Positions 36,180 through 45,060 of a stretch of 64,000 nucleotides of DNA are shown here, one piece after another. How positions within the stretch are numbered: position 1 is the stretch's first letter; every line of letters starts with the position of its first letter. This DNA is from Rubrobacter indicoceani (GTDB lineage: Bacteria; Actinomycetota; Rubrobacteria; Rubrobacterales; Rubrobacteraceae). Location of the stretch: contig NZ_CP031115.1 in the NCBI RefSeq assembly GCF_003568865.1, positions 1,922,001-1,986,000 of the forward strand, written 5' to 3'. A program made the position numbers and the translations under genes. The notes below the pieces were generated by a model. It did not search any database. It was not told the DNA's origin and was given only the letters and a program-made list of their open reading frames with translations.

Positions 36180-37469
36180 TCAGCCGTCTCCGGCGACCTC
36201 TTCGTAGGCGGCCTCCAGCTGCGGGTCGCGCTCGAAAGCCTCGCTTCGGGACAGGTCTTCCAGCTCGTTCGGGGTAACCTGCTCCCCCTCTTCTCCGAGT
36301 GTCGCCTCCACGTTCGGTACGATGCCTTCTTCACGGATGAAGTCTCCATTCGGGGTGAGCCATTCGGCGATGCCGAGAAGAATCGCCGACCCGTCGGAGA
36401 GGTCGAACTCGGAGAGGACGGTCCCGGTCCCAAAGGTCGTTTCCCCGACCACGGTCGCCCGGCTGTTGTCGCGGAGCGCGCCGGAGACGATCTCGGAGCT
36501 GGACGCGGAACCTTCGTTGACGAGCACGACCATCGGGATGTCGGGGAAGGCGGGTTGGCCCTCGGCCTCTGCGGGGGTGCGCTGCCCGTCCGCGTCCTGG
36601 CGGATGTAGATCACGTCGCCGCGATTCAGGAACAGATTTGCGATGCGGCGGGCCTGATCCAGCCTGCCGCCGCCGTTGTCCCGGAGGTCGAGGATTATTT
36701 TCTCTGCCCCGTCATCCACGGCCTGCTGCACCTCCCCGCGCAACTGGTCCGCGCTCTCCCCGCTGAAGGAGGTCAGCCGGACAAGGGCGGTGCCGGTCCC
36801 GGGTATCCGGGCGGCGGAGGCGACGGGCGAGGAGATCTCGGTCCGCACGAGTTCGTAGGTTTCGCGCTCTCCGTCATCCTTTTCGACCGTGAGGCCGATC
36901 TCGCTTCCCTCCGGGCCACGCACCCGTCCGGAGATAGCCGTTGCGTCCTGACCCTCGACGGTCTCCCCGTTGACCGCGATGATCTCATCCCCGGACTCGA
37001 CCCCGGCCCGGTCCGCCGGAGAACCCTCGACCGGCGAGACGACAAAGACCCGACCGTCGCGCTCCTCTATGGTTACCCCGACCCCGACGTACCGCCCCGA
37101 GATGCTCTCCTGGCTACGCTCGCGCTCTTCGGGGGTGAGGAAACGAGTATGCCCCTCGTCACCGAGCGAGTCGAGCATCCCTTCTATGGCTGCGTAGGTC
37201 TGCTCGGTCGGCCTGACGGCGTCCTGATCCACGTAGTCGTCGCGCACGACGTTCAACGCCTCGGCGTAGACCCGGAGGCTCTCTTCGTCCTTCGCAGAGA
37301 GCGAAGCCGGCCCCTGAGAGTACCCGTACCAGTAGCCGCCGCCCGCGACCGTGATCAGCACGAGGGCGAAGGCCGCGCCCGATACTACGGGCCTGACCCA
37401 CCATGAAAGCTCCCTGCCTCGGGCCTTCTCCGAGTTCTTTGTATCCGCTCTGTTGAAATGCCCTGACAC
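36180..37469 (-). CDS. S41 C-terminal processing peptidase-like protein, catalytic Lys absent
   Basis: A single N-terminal membrane helix (residues 26-48) anchors an extracytoplasmic PDZ domain (about 125-210, GVGVTIEERDG, GDEIIAVNGETVEG) and an S41 protease core (LVRLTSFSGESADQL, LDLRDNGGGRLDQA). The nucleophile loop is intact (LVNEGSASSSEIVSGAL, Ser around 321-323). The catalytic lysine of the usual GKGTVQ block is replaced: the sequence reads VVGETTFGTGTVL with Thr348. No nearby Lys can substitute. It may be inactive, use another base, or act as a scaffold. It is convergent with the sigma-factor gene. Confidence 0.85.
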   Translation of the reverse strand: MSGHFNRADTKNSEKARGRELSWWVRPVVSGAAFALVLITVAGGGYWYGYSQGPASLSAKDEESLRVYAEALNVVRDDYVDQDAVRPTEQTYAAIEGMLDSLGDEGHTRFLTPEERERSQESISGRYVGVGVTIEERDGRVFVVSPVEGSPADRAGVESGDEIIAVNGETVEGQDATAISGRVRGPEGSEIGLTVEKDDGERETYELVRTEISSPVASAARIPGTGTALVRLTSFSGESADQLRGEVQQAVDDGAEKIILDLRDNGGGRLDQARRIANLFLNRGDVIYIRQDADGQRTPAEAEGQPAFPDIPMVVLVNEGSASSSEIVSGALRDNSRATVVGETTFGTGTVLSEFDLSDGSAILLGIAEWLTPNGDFIREEGIVPNVEATLGEEGEQVTPNELEDLSRSEAFERDPQLEAAYEEVAGDG

Positions 37470-37525
37470 CCGCCGATTCTACTATCCGGCGCTTCGGATG
37501 CGGGCGATGTTCTTCTATATCCGCG

Positions 37526-39103
37526 TTACTTGTAGAAACCCCACTCCCGGACGTTGCGCATCAGGGACCCGGTCGTTACGCCGTCTTCGGGGCCGGAGAG
37601 CCGACTGGACCACGCAAAGGTGTCCGGCCACACGAAAAGCGGCGCAAGAGCGTACTCGGCGGCCAGGATCTCCTGCGTGCGGCGCAGGTAGCGGGCTTCG
37701 TCTTCCGGTCGGCCGAGGCTCGTGTAGATCGCACCCGCCGAGAGGTCGGGCAGGACCCCCCTCAAAGCTTCGTACTCCGCCGGCCTCCCGAGGTCGAGAA
37801 GCGTCAGGTCGAAGTCCCCTTCCGGCAGCGTCGAAGCGTAGAATTCGCCGCCCGGTACGCGCTCGACCTCTATCTCGGCCCCGGCCCTTTCCAGCTCTGC
37901 GGCTATCTCCCTGGCGGTCGTATCCCTGACCGGACCCCCCGCCGGATAGGCCAGACGCAGGCTTGTGCCGGAGAGGTCGGTCGGGGTGCCCTCAGGTGAG
38001 AGCTCATCCCAGCTTCGGGCTTCCCCGGTGTTCGGGACGGTCGCGAACACCCGCCCGGTCTGGTCCATTCCGACCGTTTCGGCCAGGGAAGTCCTGTCCA
38101 CGTTCGAGGAGATGGCGGCCCGAGTCGGCTCGTCGAGGCCTTCGGAGTCAAAGACAAGGAGTTCGGTTCTCTGACGCAGGGCCGGGGCTCGCACCAGATC
38201 TCCGGACTCCGGCGCGTCCCCGGCTATAAAGACCCCGAAGTCGGCGTTCGAGGAAGCGAGGCTCCGGGTCGCGTCGCCCGGTCCCTCGTACTGGACGGAG
38301 AGGCCGTCGAGCCGGGGGTACTTGAGTTCTTCGGTCCAGTATCGCGGGCTTGCGGTGAAGTCCAGCCCGCCCCCGCCCCTGAACTCTTCGAGCAGGAAAG
38401 GCCCGCTTCCGACCGGCTCGTCGGAGAGCGTCAGCCCCGAGAGACCTACCGCGTCGGCGTAGACGTGCTCGGGCAGCACGGGGGCGGTCAGGAGATCCCG
38501 CCACCCCGCATACGGCCCCTCGAAGTCAAGACGCACCGACCTCTCCCCCGTCGCCTCGACCGCTTCGAGGCGCGAGAAACCGGAGAGCTCGGGGGAGATC
38601 CGCCCCTCGTCGGCGAGCTCCATCGCCCGGCTGTAGGTCCATACGATGTCCTCGGCGGTTACCGGCTCCCCGTCGGAGAAGGCGGCGGCTTCCCGCAGGC
38701 TCACCTCGACGCTCATCGGCTCGAGGCTCAGGGTCCCGTCGCCGTAGGCGGGTACGGCCCGGGCCAGAAGCGGCCTGAAGTCGCCCGACGGCCCGTACTC
38801 CAGCAGCCCTTCGAAAACGACCCCGTCAAGGTTCGACGCCCCGGCGCACGCCCCGAGGTACGGGTTAAAGCAGGACGGCGCGGTCGAGGTGGGCATCGAA
38901 ACCCGAACCGTACCGCCGAGGCCGATCTGGCTGACCGGTTCCTCACCGCCGTGATCCACGCTTCGAGGCGGCTCGTCGGTTACCTCCTGAGCCGCGCAGC
39001 CGAGCGCAAGGAAACCGAGGCAGACCGTGGCCGCGAAAAAGGCCACGAAGCCCCCCCGAACCGAAGAACGGGCCGGTCTTCTGGATGTTACAAACTCTGA
39101 CAT
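37526..39103 (-). CDS. Family 5 (oligopeptide) ABC transporter substrate-binding lipoprotein
   Basis: A predicted lipoprotein with basic N-terminus, hydrophobic core and lipobox LALGC. The mature part has the SBP_bac_5 layout: GGTVRVSMPTSTAPSCFNPYL, LLEYGPSGDFRPLLARAVP, AAFSDGEPVTAEDIVWTYSRA and GSGPFLLEEF. It captures peptides or related solutes outside the membrane. ATG 39103 places the signal at the N-terminus; the frame opens at 39130. It follows oppF by about 100 bases on the same strand and is one of two such proteins in the window. Confidence 0.88.
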   Translation of the reverse strand: MSEFVTSRRPARSSVRGGFVAFFAATVCLGFLALGCAAQEVTDEPPRSVDHGGEEPVSQIGLGGTVRVSMPTSTAPSCFNPYLGACAGASNLDGVVFEGLLEYGPSGDFRPLLARAVPAYGDGTLSLEPMSVEVSLREAAAFSDGEPVTAEDIVWTYSRAMELADEGRISPELSGFSRLEAVEATGERSVRLDFEGPYAGWRDLLTAPVLPEHVYADAVGLSGLTLSDEPVGSGPFLLEEFRGGGGLDFTASPRYWTEELKYPRLDGLSVQYEGPGDATRSLASSNADFGVFIAGDAPESGDLVRAPALRQRTELLVFDSEGLDEPTRAAISSNVDRTSLAETVGMDQTGRVFATVPNTGEARSWDELSPEGTPTDLSGTSLRLAYPAGGPVRDTTAREIAAELERAGAEIEVERVPGGEFYASTLPEGDFDLTLLDLGRPAEYEALRGVLPDLSAGAIYTSLGRPEDEARYLRRTQEILAAEYALAPLFVWPDTFAWSSRLSGPEDGVTTGSLMRNVREWGFYK

Positions 39104-39199
39104 GCAGCGGTAGTGTACCCGCTTCACCACGAGTCGGAGCGTCTCAGAGGCGGTCTTTCACCCCCGGACCGGTGCTTTTTATCAAGGTTTCACCCCGCT

Positions 39200-40339
39200 T
39201 TAAGGCTCGGACAACTTCTCGGGCGTCGCGTCGTGCTGCGGCTGCTGGCTGCCGACGCGGTAGGGCGTCGCTTCCGAGCGGTCGTCTACGCTCTGCCCGA
39301 GCTTCACCGGGAAAAAGCAGGCCGCCCGGTGCGGCGAAGCCTCACTCGTGGAAGAGTCGGGGTGCTCTTCGAGCGCCGGTTCGTTCTCCTTGCAGTAGTC
39401 GCGGGCGCGGGGGCAGCGGGTGTGAAACCGGCAGCCAGAGGGCGGGTTCGCCGGAGAGGGGACATCGCCCGTCAGGACAACTCGCCGCCTCTCGCGTTCC
39501 TTGCGCGGGTCGGGGATGGGGATGGCCGACAGAAGCGACGCCGTGTACGGGTGCTTCGGGTCTCTGTAGAGCGCGTCCCCGTCCGAGACCTCGACGACCT
39601 TGCCGAGGTACATCACCGCGACGCGATCCGAGATGTGCCGCACCACCGAAAGGTCGTGGGCGATAAACACGTACGTCAGGTCGAACTCCTTCTGCAGATC
39701 CTGCAGAAGGTTCACGACCTGCGCCTGGATCGAAACGTCCAGAGCGGAGACCGGCTCGTCGCAGATGATGAGCTTCGGGTTCAGGGCGATGGCCCGCGCC
39801 ACCCCGATGCGCTGCCTCTGGCCGCCGGAGAACTCGTGCGGGTAGCGGTTGTAATGCTCGGAGTTGAGGCCGACGATTTCAAGCAGCTCCTGGACGCGCT
39901 TCTTGCGCTCGCCGGACGAACCGATACCGTGCGTCGTCAGCGGCTCGGCGATTATGTTCCCGACCGTCATGCGCGGGTTCAGGCTTGCGTACGGGTCCTG
40001 GAAAACTATCTGCATCTCCCGGCGAACGGCGAGCATGTCCCTGCGGTTCATCTTCAGGACGTCGCGGCCCTCAAAGAAAACCTCGCCTTCGGTGGGGTCG
40101 AGAAGGCGGAGGATCATCCTCGCCAGCGTGGACTTCCCGCACCCCGACTCCCCGACGAGGCCGAGCGTCTCGCCCTTCTTTACTTCGAGGTCTACGCCGT
40201 CAACGGCCTTGACGTGCCCGACCGTGCGCTGAAGGACGCCGGCTTTTATGGGGAAGTGCATCTTCAGGTTGCGGGCTTCGAGGATGTTCTCGCCGGAAGG
40301 AGCTTTGCCCGGGCGGTTCACGGTGTCTGTCGCGCTCAC
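39200..40339 (-). CDS. oppF: Oligopeptide ABC transporter ATP-binding protein (OppF)
   Basis: ATPase subunit of a peptide importer. Walker A is [14 protein letters not shown], the Q-loop region [11 protein letters not shown], the signature [16 protein letters not shown], Walker [13 protein letters not shown] and the switch [10 protein letters not shown]. The C-terminal Cys-containing oligopeptide extension has [17 protein letters not shown], the usual FeS-like/regulatory motif of Opp ATPases. GTG 40339 overlaps the oppD stop (GTGA), which removes the unlikely extra N-terminus of the longer frame. 379 residues, normal. Confidence 0.94.
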   Translation of the reverse strand: MSATDTVNRPGKAPSGENILEARNLKMHFPIKAGVLQRTVGHVKAVDGVDLEVKKGETLGLVGESGCGKSTLARMILRLLDPTEGEVFFEGRDVLKMNRRDMLAVRREMQIVFQDPYASLNPRMTVGNIIAEPLTTHGIGSSGERKKRVQELLEIVGLNSEHYNRYPHEFSGGQRQRIGVARAIALNPKLIICDEPVSALDVSIQAQVVNLLQDLQKEFDLTYVFIAHDLSVVRHISDRVAVMYLGKVVEVSDGDALYRDPKHPYTASLLSAIPIPDPRKERERRRVVLTGDVPSPANPPSGCRFHTRCPRARDYCKENEPALEEHPDSSTSEASPHRAACFFPVKLGQSVDDRSEATPYRVGSQQPQHDATPEKLSEP

Positions 40340-41355
40340 CTCTGCACCCCCAGTTCCTGCTCGACGCGCCTTTTTTCGGCTTCGATCTCCTCCACGGACA
40401 GAATGCAGGCCGCTGAGTGATCCGGCCGCTTCTCTACAAGAGCCGGGTCGGTCGTGTGACACTCGGCCTTCACGAACGGGCAGCGCGGCGAGAAATTACA
40501 GCCGTCCGGCAGGAAGATCAAAGACGGAGGCGAGCCCTTGATCGGCAGGAGCCTCACCTCCCCGGCCGTGTCGAGCCTCGGCAGGCTCCGAAGCAGCGAC
40601 CACGAATACGGCATCAGCGGGTCGTAGAAGATAGGCTCGGTCGGGCCCTGCTCCACGGCGCGCCCGGCGTACATCACCATCACCTTGTCGGCTATCTGCG
40701 CGACCACGCCGAGGTCGTGGGTGATCATCACGATCGCGGTCCCGTACTTCTCCTGCAGGTCTATCATGAGGTCCAGTATCTGCGCCTGAATCGTTACGTC
40801 GAGCGCGGTCGTCGGCTCGTCGGCGATAAGCACCTTCGGGTTGCAGGAGAGGCCCATCGCGATCATCGCCCGCTGCCTCATCCCGCCCGAGAACTGATGC
40901 GGGTATTCCCCGGCCCGCCTTTCCGGGTTTGCGATGCCGACGTCCTTTAGAACCTGAACGGTCTTCTTCTTTGCCTCGCCCTTCGAGACGTGCTGGTGGA
41001 TCCGGATAGCCTCACTTATCTGGTTGCCGACCGTGAAGACCGGGTTCAGGCTAGTCATCGGGTCCTGAAAGATCATGGCGATGTCGTTGCCCCGGATCTT
41101 CTGCATCTCGCGCTCCGGCACTTCAAGAAGGTTCCTGCCGTCAAAGATTATCTCGCCCTCCGGATACTCGACGGGCGGCTTCGGGTTGAGCTGCATCACG
41201 CTGAGCGCGGTTACGCTCTTGCCGCTCCCGGACTCCCCGACGATGCCGAGCGTCTCGCCCGGCTCCAGGGAAAAGGAGACGCCGTCAACGCTCTTCACTA
41301 CGCCGTCCTGCGTTTTGAAATGCGTCTTCAGGTTGTTTACCTCGAGCATCGGCAT
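40336..41355 (-). CDS. oppD: Oligopeptide ABC transporter ATP-binding protein (OppD)
   Basis: Partner ATPase of OppF. Walker [17 protein letters not shown]-loop [11 protein letters not shown], signature [14 protein letters not shown], Walker [14 protein letters not shown] and switch [12 protein letters not shown] are in order. The C-terminal Cys cluster [18 protein letters not shown] is typical. OppD-OppF-SBP form one operon here; the OppB and OppC permease genes lie 5 kb away beyond three plus-strand genes. Confidence 0.95.
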   Translation of the reverse strand: MPMLEVNNLKTHFKTQDGVVKSVDGVSFSLEPGETLGIVGESGSGKSVTALSVMQLNPKPPVEYPEGEIIFDGRNLLEVPEREMQKIRGNDIAMIFQDPMTSLNPVFTVGNQISEAIRIHQHVSKGEAKKKTVQVLKDVGIANPERRAGEYPHQFSGGMRQRAMIAMGLSCNPKVLIADEPTTALDVTIQAQILDLMIDLQEKYGTAIVMITHDLGVVAQIADKVMVMYAGRAVEQGPTEPIFYDPLMPYSWSLLRSLPRLDTAGEVRLLPIKGSPPSLIFLPDGCNFSPRCPFVKAECHTTDPALVEKRPDHSAACILSVEEIEAEKRRVEQELGVQR

Positions 41356-41734
41356 CGCTTCACCCCACGATTTCTAGCCTGGAAGTGCGTCCAGATATGA
41401 TCCGCGTAGTTTAGTTGCATATTTCTTCGGCTGCATACGCCTCCCCCGGTCCTGCCGTACCGGGTTTTCCACCCTGCTCTCCGCCGGAAACATCCCCTGC
41501 AAACGCCCCGGACTTTCTCCCGCGGGCCAGTTACAGACGGCCTGCCCCGGGCTTTGAATCTACGCTCGGTGGATCCCGCCCCGAAAAACCGGGCCGTGAA
41601 ACAGAACGCCGGAAGACCCTGTACTGTATCTGCAGAAGAGGCGGGCAGAGACCCGGCGCTCGCGTCGGCGTACAGGCCCCGCGAGACAAGCGGGAAGCGG
41701 ACACGAGCCGCACGAGCGGAGGACACGGATAAGC
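41356..41734. other. Intergenic region between divergent oppD and ATP-grasp genes
   Basis: 379 bases with no supported gene. It must hold the promoters of both operons. The part next to oppD is relatively A/T-rich (GTTTAGTTGCATATTTC), suggesting the oppD promoter. A GGAGG lies about 12 bases before the GTG of the ATP-grasp gene. No tRNA, attenuator or clear operator was recognised. Confidence 0.5.
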
Positions 41735-43144
41735 GTGCAGACCGAAGTTTCAAGCCTGGATGTCTACAACGAAGCAAGGACCGAAAGCGGCGAGGTCCGT
41801 TCCGCCTACCAGCCACTTCTCGAAGCCTTCGAGGTGATGGGCCCCTCCTTGCGCTCCGAGCGCCGCAGGAAAGCCGCGCGGAGGCTCCGGGAACTCGGGG
41901 CGACCTTCGACCTTCCGGACGGAGATGGCGGCGGGAGCCGCATCCTCCCCGCCGACTGGACCCCGCGCATCGTCCCTCGGGAGCACTGGGAAGCCCTCTC
42001 GAACGGGCTGCTCCAGCGAGGTCGGGCCATAAATGCCTGGCTCTCCGACCTCTACGACGGAGACCCCGGCGAGCAGTCCGTCGTCCCGGAAGAGGTCGTT
42101 CGCTCGAGCGCGCTCTACAGCCCCCGCGCCTTCCCCGGCTCCGAGACTACCTATCCCGTACACGTCTACGGTCCGGATGTGGTCCACCTCGGGGACGGCG
42201 ACTACGTAGTTCTGGAAGATAACGTCCGCGTCCCGAGCGGCGCGGCCTACGCCGACTCCATCCGCAGGGTCGGGCGCGAAGTCTACAGAGACGTGTACGA
42301 GGCCTATCCCTCGGAGGTCGGGGAGATCTCGGGCTACTACGGGATGCTCCGCGCAACCCTCGAAGCCGCCGCCCCGCCCGACGTCACCGAGCCGCACCTC
42401 GCGCTTCTCACGGGCGGGCGCGGGGATTCCGCGTACTTCGAACACCGGCATCTGGCAGGGGTCTGCGACCTTGAACTCCTCACCCCCGAAGACCTCGACG
42501 TAAAAACAGAAAAGGTGGTCTCCCGGAACACCGGACGCCGGATAGACGTTATCTACCGCCGGGCGGACGACGGGGGTGTGATCTCGGACATAAACGGTCT
42601 CGGGCGGGTCTGCCGGGAGAACCACGTCGCCATCGTAAACGCTCCGGGCGTCGGCATCGCCGATGACAAAGCCGTCTTTCCGTACGTGCCCGAGATGATC
42701 CGGACCTACCTGAAAGAGGACCCGCTTCTCTCTTCCGCAACCACCCTCCCGCTCGCAGACCCGGACCGGCGCGGGGAGGCCCTCGACCGCCTCCCCGAAC
42801 TCGTCCTGAAGCCGCGCGAGGGCTACGGCGGCCTCGGCGTCGTTATCGGCCCCGAAGCCGACGAGGCGACGCTCGCCGAAGCCCGGCGCAACGTCTCCGG
42901 AAACCCGGATGCCTTTATAGCGCAGGAGTGCCTCAATTTCTCGACCCACGTCACCGACCCGCACGCAAGCGGCGAAGCAGACAGCAAGCCGAACGAGTGC
43001 TTTATAGACCTCCGGGCGTTTGTCCTGCCGGTCGTCGGCTACGCGATGCCCGGCGGCCTGACCCGCGTCGCGAAACCCGGAACGCGCGTAGTCAATTCCT
43101 CGTCGGGCGGCGGTTTCAAGGACACATGGGTCCTGCAGGGTTAG
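41735..43144 (+). CDS. Circularly permuted ATP-grasp type 2 (DUF404/DUF407) peptide-ligase-like protein
   Basis: A 469-residue member of the circularly permuted ATP-grasp family: WTPRIVPREHWEALSNGLLQR, FLADLYD-like AWLSDLYDGDPGE, YVVLEDNVRVPSGAAY, GVGIADDKAVFPYVPEMIR and the glycine loop LKPREGYGGLGVVIG. These are predicted to form amide bonds between a carboxylate and an amine using ATP. Family members usually sit with alpha-E (DUF403) and transglutaminase genes; neither is here. Instead an amidotransferase and a DUF1028 gene follow. Start is GTG. A hairpin spans the stop codon. Confidence 0.85.
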   Translation: MQTEVSSLDVYNEARTESGEVRSAYQPLLEAFEVMGPSLRSERRRKAARRLRELGATFDLPDGDGGGSRILPADWTPRIVPREHWEALSNGLLQRGRAINAWLSDLYDGDPGEQSVVPEEVVRSSALYSPRAFPGSETTYPVHVYGPDVVHLGDGDYVVLEDNVRVPSGAAYADSIRRVGREVYRDVYEAYPSEVGEISGYYGMLRATLEAAAPPDVTEPHLALLTGGRGDSAYFEHRHLAGVCDLELLTPEDLDVKTEKVVSRNTGRRIDVIYRRADDGGVISDINGLGRVCRENHVAIVNAPGVGIADDKAVFPYVPEMIRTYLKEDPLLSSATTLPLADPDRRGEALDRLPELVLKPREGYGGLGVVIGPEADEATLAEARRNVSGNPDAFIAQECLNFSTHVTDPHASGEADSKPNECFIDLRAFVLPVVGYAMPGGLTRVAKPGTRVVNSSSGGGFKDTWVLQG

Positions 43145-43165
43145 CGGGTCCGGCAACCCTGCAGG
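43132..43165 (+). other. Perfect hairpin spanning the ATP-grasp stop codon
   Basis: CCTGCAGGGTT (43132-43142) and AACCCTGCAGG (43155-43165) are perfect 11-base inverted arms around a 12-base loop, and the TAG stop lies at the left arm. There is no U tract, so it is not a standard terminator. It may stabilise the 3' end of an upstream mRNA segment or tune relative expression of the two enzymes. Confidence 0.6.
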
Positions 43166-43230
43166 GCCCGAAGCGTAGCCGGTCTCGGGTTTATCCCGAT
43201 GGATTGTCCCGGTAGGCGAAGGGAGCTTGT

Positions 43231-45009
43231 ATGTGTGGCATCTGCGGTGAAGTTCGCAAGGACGACAACGCGCCCGACGTAGGCGCGGTCGCCCGGATAA
43301 ACAAAGAGATGACCTCGCGCGGCCCCGACGGCGCAGGCGTCTGGTCGCAGGGAAAGGTGGCCCTGGCGCACCGGAGGCTCCGTATAATAGACCTCTCCGA
43401 AGGCGGGTCCCAGCCGATGGTGGATCCGGACCTCGGCCTCACCATCACCTTCAACGGCTGCATCTATAATTATCCGGAACTCCGCGACGAGCTGCGGAAG
43501 TCCGGCTACCGCTTCTTCTCCACCTCCGACACGGAAGTTTTGCTCAAGGCCTACCACAAGTGGGGCGAGGATTTCGTAAGCCACCTCAAGGGGATGTTCG
43601 CCTTCTGCATCGTCGAGCGCGACTCCGGCAGGGTCGTCCTCGGGCGCGACCGGCTCGGTATAAAACCGCTCTACCTCGCGGAGACGGACAGCCGCCTCCG
43701 CTTCGCCTCGACTTTACCCGCCCTGCTCGCGGGCGGCGGCGTGGATACGACGGTGGACCCGGTCGCGCTGCACCACTACATGATGTTCCACGCCGTCGTC
43801 CCGGCCCCGCACACCATCCTGAAGGGCATTCGAAAGCTCGACCCGGCGACGCTCCTTATAATCGAGCCGGACGGCAGGAGGCGGAAGGTACGCTACTGGA
43901 ACCCGGCCTTCGCCCGCAACCCCGACCACGACGGCATGACGGAGAACGACTGGCAGGACGCCATCCTCTTGTCGCTCAAAACCGCCGTAGAGCGGCGCAT
44001 GGTCTCGGACGTACCCGTCGGGGTGCTGCTCTCCGGCGGCCTCGATTCAAGCATCATCGTCGGGCTTCTGGCGGAGCTTGGTCAGAAAAACCTCCAGACC
44101 TTCAGCGTCGGCTTCGAGGCGGTCGGTGGGATAGAGGGCGACGAGTTCGAGTTCTCGGACCTCATAGCCGATCACTACGGCACGGATCACCACAAGCTCA
44201 TGGTCTCCTCGGAGAAGATGCTCCCCGCGCTCGGTCAGGCGATAGGCGCGATGAGCGAGCCGATGGTCAGCCACGACGTGGTTGGTTTCTACCTGCTCTC
44301 CGGCGAGGTCGCAAAGCACCTGAAGGTGGTTCAGTCCGGTCAGGGTGCGGACGAGGTCTTTGCCGGATACGGCTGGTATCCCCCGCTCGAAGGCGCCGAA
44401 GACAGCGGCCTCGACACCTACGAAGGCGAGTTCTTCGACCGTCCGAGAAGCGAGATGGAGGACGCCATAAGCCCCGAATACCTCGCCGCCACCGACGTAT
44501 CCCGCGAGTTCGCCGAGGCCCACTTCGACCAGCCCGGCGCCGACACGCCGCTTGACCGGGCCCTCCGCCTCGACTCGCGCGTCATGCTCGTTGACGACCC
44601 GGTGAAGCGCGTGGACAACATGACGATGGCCTGGGGCCTCGAAGCCCGCGTCCCGTTCCTCGACCACGACCTTGTAGAGCTCGCCGCCGCCTGCCCGACG
44701 GAGCTCAAGCTCGCCCACGACGGCAAGGGCGTGCTGAAGGAAGCGTCCCGGCGAGTTATCCCGAACAGGGTCATAGACCGCCCGAAGGGATATTTTCCGG
44801 TCCCGGCTCTAAAGCACCTGGAAGGCAGGTACCTTGACCTGGTGCGCGAGGCTCTGAACGCGCCGGAGGCCCGGGAGCGCGGGCTGTTCGGCAGGGCTTA
44901 CGTGGATCACCACCTCGCCGCCCCGAACGACGGGAAGACGCGCCTCGGCTCCAACAAGCTCTGGCAGCTCGGGTTGCTCGAACTCTGGCTTCAGGAGCGC
45001 GGGGTCTAA
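43231..45009 (+). CDS. Glutamine-dependent amidotransferase, asparagine-synthase type (N-acetylglutaminylglutamine amidotransferase-like)
   Basis: Residues 2-190 are a class II glutaminase with nucleophile Cys2 (CGICGEVRKDD), RGPDGAGVW and DRLGIKPLYL; residues 230-590 are the AsnB synthetase domain with the PP-loop VGVLLSGGLDSSIIVGLL and SGQGADEVFAGYGWYPP. Amidotransferases of this type transfer ammonia to an adenylated carboxylate. The sequence looks closest to the amidotransferase of N-acetylglutaminylglutamine amide synthesis rather than to plain AsnB, but this is from memory of the family. GGGAG precedes the ATG. The neighbours are a peptide ligase and a hydrolase. Confidence 0.88.
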   Translation: MCGICGEVRKDDNAPDVGAVARINKEMTSRGPDGAGVWSQGKVALAHRRLRIIDLSEGGSQPMVDPDLGLTITFNGCIYNYPELRDELRKSGYRFFSTSDTEVLLKAYHKWGEDFVSHLKGMFAFCIVERDSGRVVLGRDRLGIKPLYLAETDSRLRFASTLPALLAGGGVDTTVDPVALHHYMMFHAVVPAPHTILKGIRKLDPATLLIIEPDGRRRKVRYWNPAFARNPDHDGMTENDWQDAILLSLKTAVERRMVSDVPVGVLLSGGLDSSIIVGLLAELGQKNLQTFSVGFEAVGGIEGDEFEFSDLIADHYGTDHHKLMVSSEKMLPALGQAIGAMSEPMVSHDVVGFYLLSGEVAKHLKVVQSGQGADEVFAGYGWYPPLEGAEDSGLDTYEGEFFDRPRSEMEDAISPEYLAATDVSREFAEAHFDQPGADTPLDRALRLDSRVMLVDDPVKRVDNMTMAWGLEARVPFLDHDLVELAAACPTELKLAHDGKGVLKEASRRVIPNRVIDRPKGYFPVPALKHLEGRYLDLVREALNAPEARERGLFGRAYVDHHLAAPNDGKTRLGSNKLWQLGLLELWLQERGV

Positions 45010-45014
45010 GCACC

Positions 45015-45030
45015 GCCCGGCTTACCGGGC
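45015..45030 (+). other. Short perfect hairpin between amidotransferase and DUF1028 genes
   Basis: GCCCGG and CCGGGC pair around CTTA, five bases after the amidotransferase stop, with no U tract. Together with the hairpin at 43132 it means both internal gene junctions of the three-gene set carry a stable stem, consistent with mRNA processing or protection. Confidence 0.45.
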
Positions 45031-45060
45031 GACGGCTCGGCGGGCTGCTACCATGCGGCC

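Noticed and set aside
41554-42222. 222-codon plus-strand frame starting in the opp/ATP-grasp spacer
   Set aside because: It runs into the ATP-grasp gene in another frame and is Arg/Pro-rich without domains.
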